Assembly (NCBI GenBank): GCA_007050995.1
Contig: VJOU01000001.1
Coordinates: 220,391 to 284,390 of the forward strand
Direction of reading: 5' to 3'
From: Glycocaulis profundi
Lineage (GTDB): Bacteria > Pseudomonadota > Alphaproteobacteria > Caulobacterales > Maricaulaceae
DNA: 64,000 nt
This document shows, piece by piece, positions 16,581 to 24,284 of this stretch. Below the pieces are notes generated by a model. That model was not told where the DNA came from. It did no database searches and saw only the letters and a program-made list of their open reading frames with translations. A program made the translations under genes and the position numbers. Position 1 is the first letter of the stretch, and each line of letters begins with the position of its first letter.

Positions 16581-17417
16581 ATGCGGATCGTCAGCCTTGA
16601 TGAGATCGAGCCCGGCCCGGGCGAGTGCTCCCGCACGCTGGAAGTCCACCTGCCGCGCCTGCCCGACGCCGCCTCCAAAGTCCTCGCCGCCAAGGTGGAG
16701 GATTTCCTGAAAGTGTTCCTGACGGACAGCGAGGTGCTGGCCGCCCGCGCCGCGCGCACCGGCCCGCTGGCCTGGCGGGTGACGTGCTCGGCGGGACTGG
16801 CCGCGGGTCTTGAATGGATACGCGCGGACATCGCCGCCGCCCTGTTCGGCGCCGACGCCGGGCCGGAGCCGGACGCCGAGGCGCTGAAGGGCGGGGCCGT
16901 GACTCTGATCGCCGGGGTGCTGGACGAAGCGCCCGCGCCTGCCGCCGAAACGCCTGCCAAACCTGCCGACGCCGCGGCCATGTCCGGCCCGGACCCGATC
17001 ACGCTCGATCTGGCGGGCTTCCGGGACGACATCGCCACCATCGCCGCCGAGCTGCGCTCGGGCTCGTCCATCGGCTTCGAGATCGCCCGCTTCCGCGAGG
17101 AGATCGACGACATGGCCGAGCACATGCGCCACAACATCGACGCCGCCGCCGGCCGGGTGGAGAGCGCCGCGGACCGCGTGGAGCGGGCCGCCCGCGCCGT
17201 GCCCGACCCCGACCGGATGGAGCTGATCATGGCGCGCAACGAGGCGAGCGCGGCGATCCTCGAACGCGGGGTGGGCGCGGCCCTCGGCATGCTGATGGAC
17301 GCCTGCCGGACCATCACCGAGTCCGCCGACGCGGCCGGACAGCGGCGCGCCCTGCCTGCGCCGGAGGACGCTGAAGGGGACGACGCGCCCCTGCGCGGGG
17401 ACCGCTACGTCGCCTGA
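16581..17417 (+). CDS. Hypothetical protein with a C-terminal coiled coil
   Basis: This 278-residue soluble protein belongs to no family I recognise. Residues 1-120 look globular (MRIVSLDEIEPGPGECSRTL...). Residues 120-145 are an Ala/Pro-rich linker (EAPAPAAETPAKPADAAAM). Residues 150-235 are strongly helical with heptad-like spacing (FREEIDDMAEHMRHNIDAAA, VESAADRVERAARAV). The tail is acidic and disordered. It could be a structural or scaffold protein. It follows the RND permease by 75 bp but need not share its promoter. Its stop codon abuts the stop of the convergent CPBP gene, the two forming TGATCA. Confidence 0.6.
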   Translation: MRIVSLDEIEPGPGECSRTLEVHLPRLPDAASKVLAAKVEDFLKVFLTDSEVLAARAARTGPLAWRVTCSAGLAAGLEWIRADIAAALFGADAGPEPDAEALKGGAVTLIAGVLDEAPAPAAETPAKPADAAAMSGPDPITLDLAGFRDDIATIAAELRSGSSIGFEIARFREEIDDMAEHMRHNIDAAAGRVESAADRVERAARAVPDPDRMELIMARNEASAAILERGVGAALGMLMDACRTITESADAAGQRRALPAPEDAEGDDAPLRGDRYVA

Positions 17418-18314
17418 TCACCGCGACGGGCTGATCCGGGGCGGCTTGCGCCAGCCCGCCTCGCGGCGGCGCTTGTCCACGAACAGGCCGGTCAGCGCGA
17501 TCACGCCGCCGATCACGATGGCGAAGAACCACAGGATGATCGCGGCGGTCTCCGCGTCCGCGGGCGAGGCGGGCTGAAGCCCGATCAGCCGCCCGGCGAA
17601 GAAAAGCTGCATGACGGTCTGGAAGGCCAGATGAAAGCCGATGGCCGCCCACAGCGAGCCGGTCCACAGCCGGAACAGAGCCAGCGTCACCCCGAAAGTG
17701 AGCAGCAGGATCGCCCGGTCCAGCGTGATCGCCCAGCCCGGCTCGAAGCCCAGCAGGCCCATCAGCGCGACGATGGCGAAGCCCGCCAGCATGAACACGA
17801 TCGCCTGGATGGCGACGCCCGCCCACGTGCCGACCGCGTCCATCAAGTTTGACAGCGCGTAGCCGCGGAAGGCGGTCTCCTCGGGCAGGGCCTCGTAGAG
17901 GAAGACGATGACGATCTGCAGCGCCAGCGCGCCCAGCAGGGCGGGGTCGGGGGCGGTGAAGACGAGGCTGAACGCCCCGGTCCCCAGCCCGGCGATCAGG
18001 CCCACCGCGGCCAGCGCCAGCCAGAAGCCCGCGCCCAGCAGGAAGGGTTTCCATGCGCCCGCCAGCGGGGTCAGCCCGATGCCGGACAGGGTGCGGCCTT
18101 CGCGGCGGCACAGAAGGACGATGCCGCCCGTGACCAGCGCGCCGACGAGCGCGGCGCGGATCAGCTGGGCGGCCCAGCCGGGCAAGGCGGGGTCCAGCGC
18201 GAAGCGGCCGAGGGCGGTGACCGCGATCAGCACGATGACGAAGCCCAGCGCGACGTGCCCGGCGCGCGCCAGCGCGGTGCGGGGCGAGAGTGCGGGGCGG
18301 TCGGTTCCGGTCAT
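17418..18314 (-). CDS. CPBP family intramembrane glutamic endopeptidase
   Basis: This 298-residue protein has about eight membrane helices and belongs to the Abi/CAAX-protease-like (CPBP) family. The EExxxR motif appears as ALPEETAFRGYALSNLMD. The later conserved His motif appears as GFHLAFQ, and a Phe/Asn-containing helix lies between. Family members cleave within the membrane or protect against bacteriocins, but the substrate here is unknown. The long N-terminal extension (about 25 residues before helix 1) is Arg/Ala-rich. The gene is monocistronic. Confidence 0.85.
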   Translation of the reverse strand: MTGTDRPALSPRTALARAGHVALGFVIVLIAVTALGRFALDPALPGWAAQLIRAALVGALVTGGIVLLCRREGRTLSGIGLTPLAGAWKPFLLGAGFWLALAAVGLIAGLGTGAFSLVFTAPDPALLGALALQIVIVFLYEALPEETAFRGYALSNLMDAVGTWAGVAIQAIVFMLAGFAIVALMGLLGFEPGWAITLDRAILLLTFGVTLALFRLWTGSLWAAIGFHLAFQTVMQLFFAGRLIGLQPASPADAETAAIILWFFAIVIGGVIALTGLFVDKRRREAGWRKPPRISPSR

Positions 18315-18350
18315 GGCACGCTCCCTGTCAGGGGAGGTCCAGTCTAGCGC

Positions 18351-18376
18351 AAAACCCCTGATCGCGCAGGGATTTT
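18351..18376 (-). terminator. Bidirectional terminator-like hairpin
   Basis: AAAA-cCCCTG-ATCGCG-CAGGG-aTTTT: a short stem with A- and T-runs on both sides. It lies directly at the stop codon of the DUF1295 gene and upstream of the CPBP gene. Confidence 0.45.
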
Positions 18377-19185
18377 CAAGGCGCGTCCCCGCGACGGGGC
18401 GGCCGGGGGATCAGGGCGCTGGTGCGCGCGGCGTAGTCCGCATAGCCGGGGCGGGAGTCCAGCAGCGCCTTCTTCATCAGCGGGCGGCCCGACCAGAAGA
18501 CGAGGGTGAAGGTCACGAACAGGGGGCTGAGGACGGCGAACAGGCCCGGCGCGGTCTCCGCCGCGACCAGCCAAAGTCCCCACCATACGCAGATCTCGCC
18601 GAAATAATTGGGATGGCGCGACCAGGCCCACAGGCCCTGATCCATCACCCGGCCTTCATTGGCGGGATCGGCGCGGAAACGGTGGAGCTGGTGGTCGGCC
18701 AGCGCCTCGTAGCCGATGCCGAACACCGCCAGCGCGAAGCCGAACAGGCCGATCAGGCCGAAGCCTTCCGGCACGGGGCTGAACTGGCCCAGCTGGAGAG
18801 GCAGCGAGACCACCCAGGCCAGCAGCGCCTGGGGGATGAAGACATAGAGCGCGGTCGCCCGGCCATAGCTCCAGCCGCGTTTTTTCATGGCGCCGCCGAT
18901 CAGCTTCACATAGCGCCGGTCCTTGCCCTCGCGCCGCCAGCGGGTGAACAGATGGACGCCCAGCCGCAGCCCCCAGATCAGCGCCAGCCCTGTCAGGACC
19001 AGCTTGCGCTCCATCCAGCCGGTGTGGGTCACGGCGAAGCTGGACACACCGATGGCGGCGATGGTGAAGGCCCAGAAGGCGTCCACGAAGCTGGGATCGC
19101 CCTTCCTGAGCGAGACATACCAGAGCGCGGCGAACACGACGATCGCCAGCAGGAGGTGTGTCGCGAGGTGAAGGGCGATGGCCAT
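18376..19185 (-). CDS. DUF1295 membrane protein (steroid 5-alpha-reductase-like fold)
   Basis: This 269-residue integral membrane protein has about seven helices. The diagnostic stretch QGLWAWSRHPNYFGEICVWW is the NADPH-binding motif of the DUF1295/isoprenylcysteine methyltransferase/steroid reductase superfamily. The upstream segment DPSFVDAFWAF and LRLGVHLFTRW also match DUF1295. Members are predicted membrane oxidoreductases or methyltransferases acting on lipids or isoprenoids. The true substrate is unknown. It lies 24 bp after the YeeE-like gene and may be cotranscribed with the two sulfur transporter halves. Confidence 0.88.
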   Translation of the reverse strand: MAIALHLATHLLLAIVVFAALWYVSLRKGDPSFVDAFWAFTIAAIGVSSFAVTHTGWMERKLVLTGLALIWGLRLGVHLFTRWRREGKDRRYVKLIGGAMKKRGWSYGRATALYVFIPQALLAWVVSLPLQLGQFSPVPEGFGLIGLFGFALAVFGIGYEALADHQLHRFRADPANEGRVMDQGLWAWSRHPNYFGEICVWWGLWLVAAETAPGLFAVLSPLFVTFTLVFWSGRPLMKKALLDSRPGYADYAARTSALIPRPPRRGDAP

Positions 19186-19209
19186 CGGGCGCTCCTCAGG
19201 GTCGGCACA

Positions 19210-19620
19210 TCAACGCATGACGAGCCTGTAAAGCGCCATCGCGCCGAGCATCGCCGCGAGGAAGACATAGATCGGCGCGAGCCCGAGACCCGCCCCCGTG
19301 ATGGCCGGGCCGGGGCAGAAACCCGCCAGGCCCCAGCCCACGCCGAACAGAACCGCGCCGCCCACGAGCCTGAGATCGAGATCGGACCGCGTGGGCAGGT
19401 GGAAGGCCTCGGCCAGCACGGGCCGGTCCATTTTCAGAATGAAGCGATGACCGACGAGCCCGACTGCGAGCGCGCCGCCCATGACCAGCGCCAGGGAGGG
19501 GTCCCACTGGCCGAACAGGTCGAGGAAGTTGAGCACCTTGGCCGGGTTGATCATGCCTGACACGATGAGCCCCAGCCCGAAGATCAGGCCGGCGGCGAAG
19601 GCGGAGAGGATCTGGCGCAT
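19210..19620 (-). CDS. YeeE/YedE-type sulfur transporter half (DUF6691)
   Basis: This 136-residue membrane protein has four or five helices and forms one half of a YeeE/YedE-like transporter (TsuA fold). It has [20 protein letters not shown] near the N-terminus and [18 protein letters not shown] near the C-terminus. The Cys in the CPGPA motif matches the substrate-conducting cysteines of the thiosulfate transporter family. It is 3 bp downstream of the other half, so the two probably form a heterodimer that moves thiosulfate or a related sulfur species. It is divergent from the SqrR-like regulator gene. Confidence 0.9.
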   Translation of the reverse strand: MRQILSAFAAGLIFGLGLIVSGMINPAKVLNFLDLFGQWDPSLALVMGGALAVGLVGHRFILKMDRPVLAEAFHLPTRSDLDLRLVGGAVLFGVGWGLAGFCPGPAITGAGLGLAPIYVFLAAMLGAMALYRLVMR

Positions 19621-19623
19621 GGG

Positions 19624-20055
19624 TCAGCCTCCGAACACATGGCGGACGAGGAAGACGGTGACGATGCCGGCGGCCATGAAGCTGATCGTGGCGACCAGCG
19701 AGCGGGCCGACAGGCGCGACAGCCCGCACACCCCGTGCCCCGACGTGCAGCCCGAACCCAGCTGGGTGCCGATCCCGACCAGCACGCCCGCGATGACCAG
19801 AGTCGTGGTGTCCGCCGCGATCTGGACCTGCGGCGCCCCGGCGACGAGCGTGTAAAGCAGGGCCGCGGCGACCAGCCCCAGCACGAAGGCCAGCCGCCAG
19901 CCGCGGCCGCCGCTTTTGGGGGCCAGAAGCTGGCCCGCGATGCCCGATATGCCCGCCACCCGGCCGTTCAGGGCGAGCAGCATGAGCGCGGAAATCCCGA
20001 TCAGCGCGCCGCCGATGAGCGCGGAGACCGGGGTGAAGGATGTGGCGTAGTCCAT
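19624..20055 (-). CDS. YeeE/YedE-type sulfur transporter half
   Basis: This 143-residue partner of the 19210-19620 gene has four or five helices. It has [20 protein letters not shown] at the N-terminus and the conserved cysteine loop [17 protein letters not shown], the hallmark of the YeeE family. Together with its neighbour it makes a full transporter. Its start lies 83 bp from the start of the divergent repressor gene. The shared gap holds an A+T-rich palindrome, so control by sulfide or persulfide through that repressor is likely. Confidence 0.91.
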   Translation of the reverse strand: MDYATSFTPVSALIGGALIGISALMLLALNGRVAGISGIAGQLLAPKSGGRGWRLAFVLGLVAAALLYTLVAGAPQVQIAADTTTLVIAGVLVGIGTQLGSGCTSGHGVCGLSRLSARSLVATISFMAAGIVTVFLVRHVFGG

Positions 20056-20100
20056 GATCGCTCCCGTGGATGCGGACTGATACTTGTCATTTATCGAAAA

Positions 20101-20112
20101 TGATATATATCA
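20101..20112. promoter_or_regulatory. Palindromic operator TGATATATATCA in the divergent sulfur promoter
   Basis: A perfect 12-bp palindrome in unusually A+T-rich DNA (20075-20115) sits between the yeeE pair and the ArsR-type gene. This is where a BigR/SqrR-like repressor would bind to control both directions. Confidence 0.5.
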
Positions 20113-20138
20113 GTCCGGCAATCAAGAGGCATGCGCCG

Positions 20139-20495
20139 ATGACGCCTGAGAATCTGGAACTGCTGAGAGACAAGGCCGGGGAGGTGGCGGGGATGCTCAA
20201 GCTTCTCTCCCACCCCAACCGCCTGCTCGTCGCCTGCGAGCTGATGGACGGCGAACGCTCGGTCTCCCAGATCGAAGACAATACCGGCGTGCGCCAGCCC
20301 AACCTGTCCCGCGATCTGGCCCGGCTCCGCGCCGAGGGCCTCGTGACCACCCGCCGCGACGCCAGACATATATACTACACTCTGGCCGACCCGCGGATAA
20401 GCGCCCTGATGGGGGCGCTGTGCGCGGCCTTCGCGCCCGATGGAAAACCCGGTCAGGATCAGCGCGGCACAACCCCCGCGGAGAGTGTGAGATGA
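20139..20495 (+). CDS. ArsR/SmtB-family repressor, SqrR/BigR-like persulfide sensor
   Basis: This 118-residue winged-helix repressor has the recognition helix in SQIEDNTGVRQPNLSRDLARL and the wing in VTTRRDARHIYYTL. Two cysteines, C33 (VACELMDGE) and C95 (GALCAAF), sit where SqrR and BigR have the pair that forms a tri- or tetrasulfide bridge. The 62-residue spacing here is four shorter than in those proteins, about one helical turn. Start at ATG 20139 is chosen because AAGAGG lies 9 bp upstream. An in-frame extension to 20070 would run into the operator. The stop overlaps the next start by 4 bp. It likely represses both the forward operon and the divergent transporter. Confidence 0.85.
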   Translation: MTPENLELLRDKAGEVAGMLKLLSHPNRLLVACELMDGERSVSQIEDNTGVRQPNLSRDLARLRAEGLVTTRRDARHIYYTLADPRISALMGALCAAFAPDGKPGQDQRGTTPAESVR

Positions 20496-21361
20496 CCTGC
20501 AGACCCGACGTGAAAGCCTTCTTCGACGAGCCCACCAACACGGTGAGCTATGTCGTCTCCGACCCCGAGACCCGCCGCGCGGCGGTCATCGACTCGGTGC
20601 TGGATTACGACCCGAAATCGGGCCGCACCTCCAAACACGGCGCGGACGCGATCATCGCCTATGTCAGCGAGGCCGAGCTGAAAGTGGACTGGGTGCTGGA
20701 GACCCATGTGCACGCCGACCACCTGTCCGCGGCGCCTTATCTGAAAAGCGCGCTGGGCGGCCGGATGGCCATCGGCGCGCACATCACCACCGTCCAGAAC
20801 GTGTTCGGCAAGATCTTCAACGCCGGCACCGAGTTCCAGCGCGACGGGCGGCAGTTCGACCATCTGTTCGAGGACGGCGACACGTTCGAGCTCGGCTCGA
20901 TCCCGGCGAAGGTGATCCATACGCCCGGGCACACCCCGGCGGACCTGACCTACGTGATCGGGGACGCGGCCTTCGTGGGCGACACCCTGTTCATGCCCGA
21001 TTACGGCACCGCGCGCTGCGACTTCCCCGGCGGGTCGGCCCAGACGCTCTACCGCTCGATCCAGAAGCTGTTCGCCCTGCCCGACGACACCCGCGTCTTC
21101 CTGTGCCATGACTACAAGGCGGAGGGCCGGGACCATTACGCGTGGGAGACCACGGTGGGCGAGCAGAAGCGCGCCAACGTCCACGTCCACGAGGGCGTCA
21201 GCGAGGCGGAGTTCGTCAAGATGCGCACCGAGCGCGACGAGACCCTGTCCATGCCCACGCTGATCCTGCCTTCGGTGCAGGTGAACATGCGCGCGGGCGA
21301 TCTGCCTCCGGCGGAGGAGAACGGCGTGCGCTATCTGAAAATCCCCCTCGACACCCTGTGA
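20492..21361 (+). CDS. Persulfide dioxygenase-like MBL-fold hydrolase
   Basis: This 289-residue metallo-beta-lactamase-fold protein is of the ETHE1/Blh type, which oxidises glutathione persulfide to sulfite. Metal ligands are seen in ETHVHADHLSAAPYL (HxHxDH), HTPGHTPADL, VGDTLFMPDYG and the C-terminal LCHDYKAEGRDHYAWETT. The Blh-type C-terminal tail (LPSVQVNMRAGDLPPAEENG) is present. It starts inside the repressor gene's ATGA overlap. In many relatives a DUF442 domain is fused to this enzyme; here that domain is a separate gene 8 bp downstream. Role: cytoplasmic sulfide detoxification. Confidence 0.9.
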   Translation: MTCRPDVKAFFDEPTNTVSYVVSDPETRRAAVIDSVLDYDPKSGRTSKHGADAIIAYVSEAELKVDWVLETHVHADHLSAAPYLKSALGGRMAIGAHITTVQNVFGKIFNAGTEFQRDGRQFDHLFEDGDTFELGSIPAKVIHTPGHTPADLTYVIGDAAFVGDTLFMPDYGTARCDFPGGSAQTLYRSIQKLFALPDDTRVFLCHDYKAEGRDHYAWETTVGEQKRANVHVHEGVSEAEFVKMRTERDETLSMPTLILPSVQVNMRAGDLPPAEENGVRYLKIPLDTL

Positions 21362-21369
21362 AGCGAGCG

Positions 21370-21792
21370 ATGACAGACCTCAAGACACTCGACGACGCGA
21401 TCTCGGTCAGCGGCCAGATCAGCCCCGGCGACCTGCCCGCGCTGAAAGCGCAGGGCTTTTCCACCGTGATCTCCAACCGTCCCGACGGCGAGGAGCCCGG
21501 CCAGCCCGCCGCCGCGGAGATCGAAGCCGCAGCCGCCGAGGCGGGGCTGGACTTCATTCACATCCCGGTCGCGGGCGGACAGTTCACCCAGGACGGCGTG
21601 GAGCGCTTCCGCGCCGCGCTGGAGGGCGCGGACGGCAAGGTGCTGGCCTTCTGCCGGTCGGGCATGCGCTCGACGGCGATGTGGGCGCTGGCCAGCGCGG
21701 GCCGCCGCCCGGCGCCTGAACTGGTCGGGATCGCCGCGCAGGCGGGCTACGACATCTCCGGGCTGACGCCCTATCTGACGGCGCGGGCCTGA
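21370..21792 (+). CDS. DUF442/TIGR01244 sulfur transferase-phosphatase domain protein
   Basis: This 140-residue protein of the TIGR01244 family is the domain found at the N-terminus of Blh proteins. Its fold is like a dual-specificity phosphatase, with the active loop AFCRSGMRSTAMWAL (C-x5-R). In sulfide operons it is thought to act as a sulfurtransferase or rhodanese-like partner of the dioxygenase. The segment ISVSGQISPGDLPALKAQGF and FSTVISNRPDGEEPGQP are family hallmarks. It is the third gene of the SqrR operon, 3 bp before the SulP gene. Confidence 0.88.
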   Translation: MTDLKTLDDAISVSGQISPGDLPALKAQGFSTVISNRPDGEEPGQPAAAEIEAAAAEAGLDFIHIPVAGGQFTQDGVERFRAALEGADGKVLAFCRSGMRSTAMWALASAGRRPAPELVGIAAQAGYDISGLTPYLTARA

Positions 21793-21795
21793 GCC

Positions 21796-23565
21796 ATGAA
21801 GCCGAAGGGGGCGGCGCGATATCTGCCGATCCTGGACTGGGGGCGCGAATATCGCGGGCAGACGCTGGCGAGCGATCTGCTGGCCGCGGTCATCGTCACC
21901 CTGATGCTGATCCCCCAGTCGCTGGCCTATGCGATGCTGGCCGGGCTGCCGCCCCAGATGGGGCTGTACGCCTCCATCGCGCCGCTGCTCGCCTATGCTC
22001 TGTTCGGCACAAGCCGCACGCTGGCGGTCGGGCCGGTGGCCGTGATCTCGCTGATGACGGCCGCCGCGGTGGGCCGGGTGGCGGACGCCGGGACCATGGG
22101 CTACGCCACCGCCGCGATCACGCTGGCCTTCCTGTCCGGCGCCATGCTGCTGGCCATGGGCCTGCTCAGGATGGGGTTTCTGGCCAACTTCCTCTCCCAC
22201 CCGGTCATCTCCGGCTTCATCACCGCCTCGGGCCTGGTCATCGCGGCCAGCCAGCTCGGCCCGCTTCTGGGCGTGCCGATCAGCGGGCACACCCTGATCG
22301 ACGTGGGCCGCTCGCTGTGGGCGGGCGCTGAGGCGATCCACGGGCCGACCGCGATCATCGGCGCGGTGTCGCTGGTCTTCCTGTTCTGGGCGCGCAAGGG
22401 GCTCAAGCCCCTGCTGCTGAAGGCGCGGCTGCATCCGCGGCTGGCCGAGCTGATCGCGCGGGCGGGTCCGGCGCTGGCGGTGCTGGCGGCCATCGGGATC
22501 GTGACCTGGCTGCGGCTGGACGAGGCGGGCGTGCGCACGGTGGGGGCGATCCCCGCGGGGCTTCCCCCCTTCACCCTGCCCAGCCCGGATCTGGAGCTGT
22601 GGTCGCTGCTGGCGGGCTCGGCCCTGCTGATCTCGGTGATCGGCTTCGTGGAATCGGTCTCGGTCGCCCAGACGCTGGCCGCCAAGCGCCGCCAGCGCAT
22701 CGACCCCGATCAGGAGCTGGTGGGGCTGGGGGCGGCGAACATGGCCGCGTCCTTCTCCGGCGGGTATCCCGTGACGGGCGGCTTCGCCCGCTCGGTGGTC
22801 AATTTCGACGCCGGGGCGGCGACGCCCGCGGCGGGCGCGTTCACCGCGGCGGGCATCCTGCTGGCGGGCCTGTTCCTGACGCCGGTGCTGTTCAACCTGC
22901 CCAGCGCGGTGCTGGCCGCGACCATCATCGTGGCGGTGCTGTCACTGGTGGACCTGTCGGTGCTGCGCCGGACCTTCGCGTATTCGAAGGGCGATTTCTC
23001 GGCCATGGCCGCGACCATCCTCGTCACCCTGCTGATCGGGGTGGAGGCGGGCGTGGTGGCCGGGGTGGCGCTGTCGCTCCTGCTGCATCTTTACAAGACC
23101 AGCCGCCCCCATTCGGCGGTGATGGGTCAGGTCGCGGGCACCGAGCATTTCCGCAACGTGGAGCGCCACAAAGTGGTGGTCTCGCCGAAAATCCTGACCC
23201 TGCGCGTGGACGAGAGCCTGTATTTCGCCAACGCCCGTTTCCTCGAGGACCGGATCTACGACCTGCTGGTCGAGCGGCCCGAGGTGGAGCATTTCATCCT
23301 GATGTGCCCGGCGGTGAACGCCATCGACGCCAGCGCGCTGGAAAGCCTGGAAGCCATCAACCAGCGCCTGAAGGACATGGGCGTGGCCTTCCACCTGTCA
23401 GAGGTGAAGGGGCCGGTGATGGACCGGCTGCGGCGGGCGCACTTCCTCGACGACCTGTCCGGCGAGGTCTTCCTCAGCCAGTACGAGGCCGTGGCGAAGC
23501 TGGACCCCGGCTGCGCGAAAGCGGCCTCGGCCGCGCCCCGCGAGGAGACCGCGCTGGCGCGCTAG
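21796..23565 (+). CDS. SulP-family anion transporter with STAS domain
   Basis: This 589-residue transporter of the SLC26/SulP family moves sulfate or another anion. The core of 12-14 helices includes VTLMLIPQSLAYAMLAGLPP (the sulfate transporter signature) and the second signature near FSGGYPVTGGFARS. A cytoplasmic STAS domain begins near residue 450 (VVVSPKILTLRVDESLYFAN, then CPAVNAIDASALESLEAI). Position at the end of the persulfide operon suggests export of sulfite or sulfate made by the dioxygenase, but import is also possible. Its TAG stop overlaps the stop of the convergent gene within CTAG. Confidence 0.92.
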   Translation: MKPKGAARYLPILDWGREYRGQTLASDLLAAVIVTLMLIPQSLAYAMLAGLPPQMGLYASIAPLLAYALFGTSRTLAVGPVAVISLMTAAAVGRVADAGTMGYATAAITLAFLSGAMLLAMGLLRMGFLANFLSHPVISGFITASGLVIAASQLGPLLGVPISGHTLIDVGRSLWAGAEAIHGPTAIIGAVSLVFLFWARKGLKPLLLKARLHPRLAELIARAGPALAVLAAIGIVTWLRLDEAGVRTVGAIPAGLPPFTLPSPDLELWSLLAGSALLISVIGFVESVSVAQTLAAKRRQRIDPDQELVGLGAANMAASFSGGYPVTGGFARSVVNFDAGAATPAAGAFTAAGILLAGLFLTPVLFNLPSAVLAATIIVAVLSLVDLSVLRRTFAYSKGDFSAMAATILVTLLIGVEAGVVAGVALSLLLHLYKTSRPHSAVMGQVAGTEHFRNVERHKVVVSPKILTLRVDESLYFANARFLEDRIYDLLVERPEVEHFILMCPAVNAIDASALESLEAINQRLKDMGVAFHLSEVKGPVMDRLRRAHFLDDLSGEVFLSQYEAVAKLDPGCAKAASAAPREETALAR

Positions 23566-24191
23566 TTGATGAAGGCCTGGACCCGGGCGTAAAGGTGCTC
23601 GACCAGGATGTCCTTGTGGAAGTCGTCCGCTTCATACGAGGCCGCCTCCAGGAAGGTCAGCATCTCGTCGCGGTCGACGACCGGATAGGTCTCGCAGTGG
23701 GTGAACTCGCCGGTCAGCGCGTAGTGGGGAAAGCCCACCATGGCGCTGAAATGCCCGCGCTCGGCGGCGCGGCGGAGCATCTCCCCGCCGCGACAGGGGT
23801 CGATCGGCGAGTCGTTCCAGCCGGTGATCTGGATGTAGCCGTCCATGAACAGGGCGTGGGGGTAGCCCGCGCGCACGGCCCGCTCGCGATAGGGCATGGC
23901 CTCGTCATAACGCTCGGCGACGTTCAGCGCGCGGCTCATCTGGTAAAGCAGACGGGGATTGTCAGGATCGGCGTCCAGCGCCTCGCGGCAGGCCGAGATC
24001 GCCGCGTCCGCGTCGATCTCGGACCAGAATGCGCCGTGCGCGAGGCTGTACGGGTCCATGTGCTGGCCGGTCAGCCGGTCGCAGGCGGTCACGGTCTGAA
24101 GCCCGGGCGGCGCGTCATAGAGCCCGATCTCGTCGAACGGGACGGCGACAGTCTGCATCGAGACGAGAAGTGCAAGCCCAGCCCAGACCAT
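23562..24191 (-). CDS. Exported TPR/Sel1-like hypothetical protein
   Basis: This 209-residue protein has an N-terminal hydrophobic stretch (MVWAGLALLVSMQTVAV) that looks like a signal sequence. The start at ATG 24191 has GGAG upstream and is preferred over an ATG-less 27-residue extension. The body has TPR-like helices (DAAISACREALDADPDNPRL, then YDEAMPYRERAVRAGYPHAL). It also has paired cysteines (TACDRL, SACRE, DPCRGG, THCETY) that could form disulfides in the periplasm. It is likely a protein-interaction module. It overlaps the end of the SulP gene tail-to-tail. Confidence 0.65.
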   Translation of the reverse strand: MVWAGLALLVSMQTVAVPFDEIGLYDAPPGLQTVTACDRLTGQHMDPYSLAHGAFWSEIDADAAISACREALDADPDNPRLLYQMSRALNVAERYDEAMPYRERAVRAGYPHALFMDGYIQITGWNDSPIDPCRGGEMLRRAAERGHFSAMVGFPHYALTGEFTHCETYPVVDRDEMLTFLEAASYEADDFHKDILVEHLYARVQAFIN

Positions 24192-24284
24192 CCCGCTCTC
24201 CAAAACGCCGCCTGAAGCGGACACTACGCCCGCGCCGTTCCCTTGAAAAGCGAATTCGGCGCGGGCGTGCAAGCGCTTAGAGCA

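Noticed and set aside
20070-20138. Upstream extension of the SqrR-like repressor
   Set aside because: It would translate the operator palindrome; the ATG at 20139 has a good ribosome binding site and matches family length.
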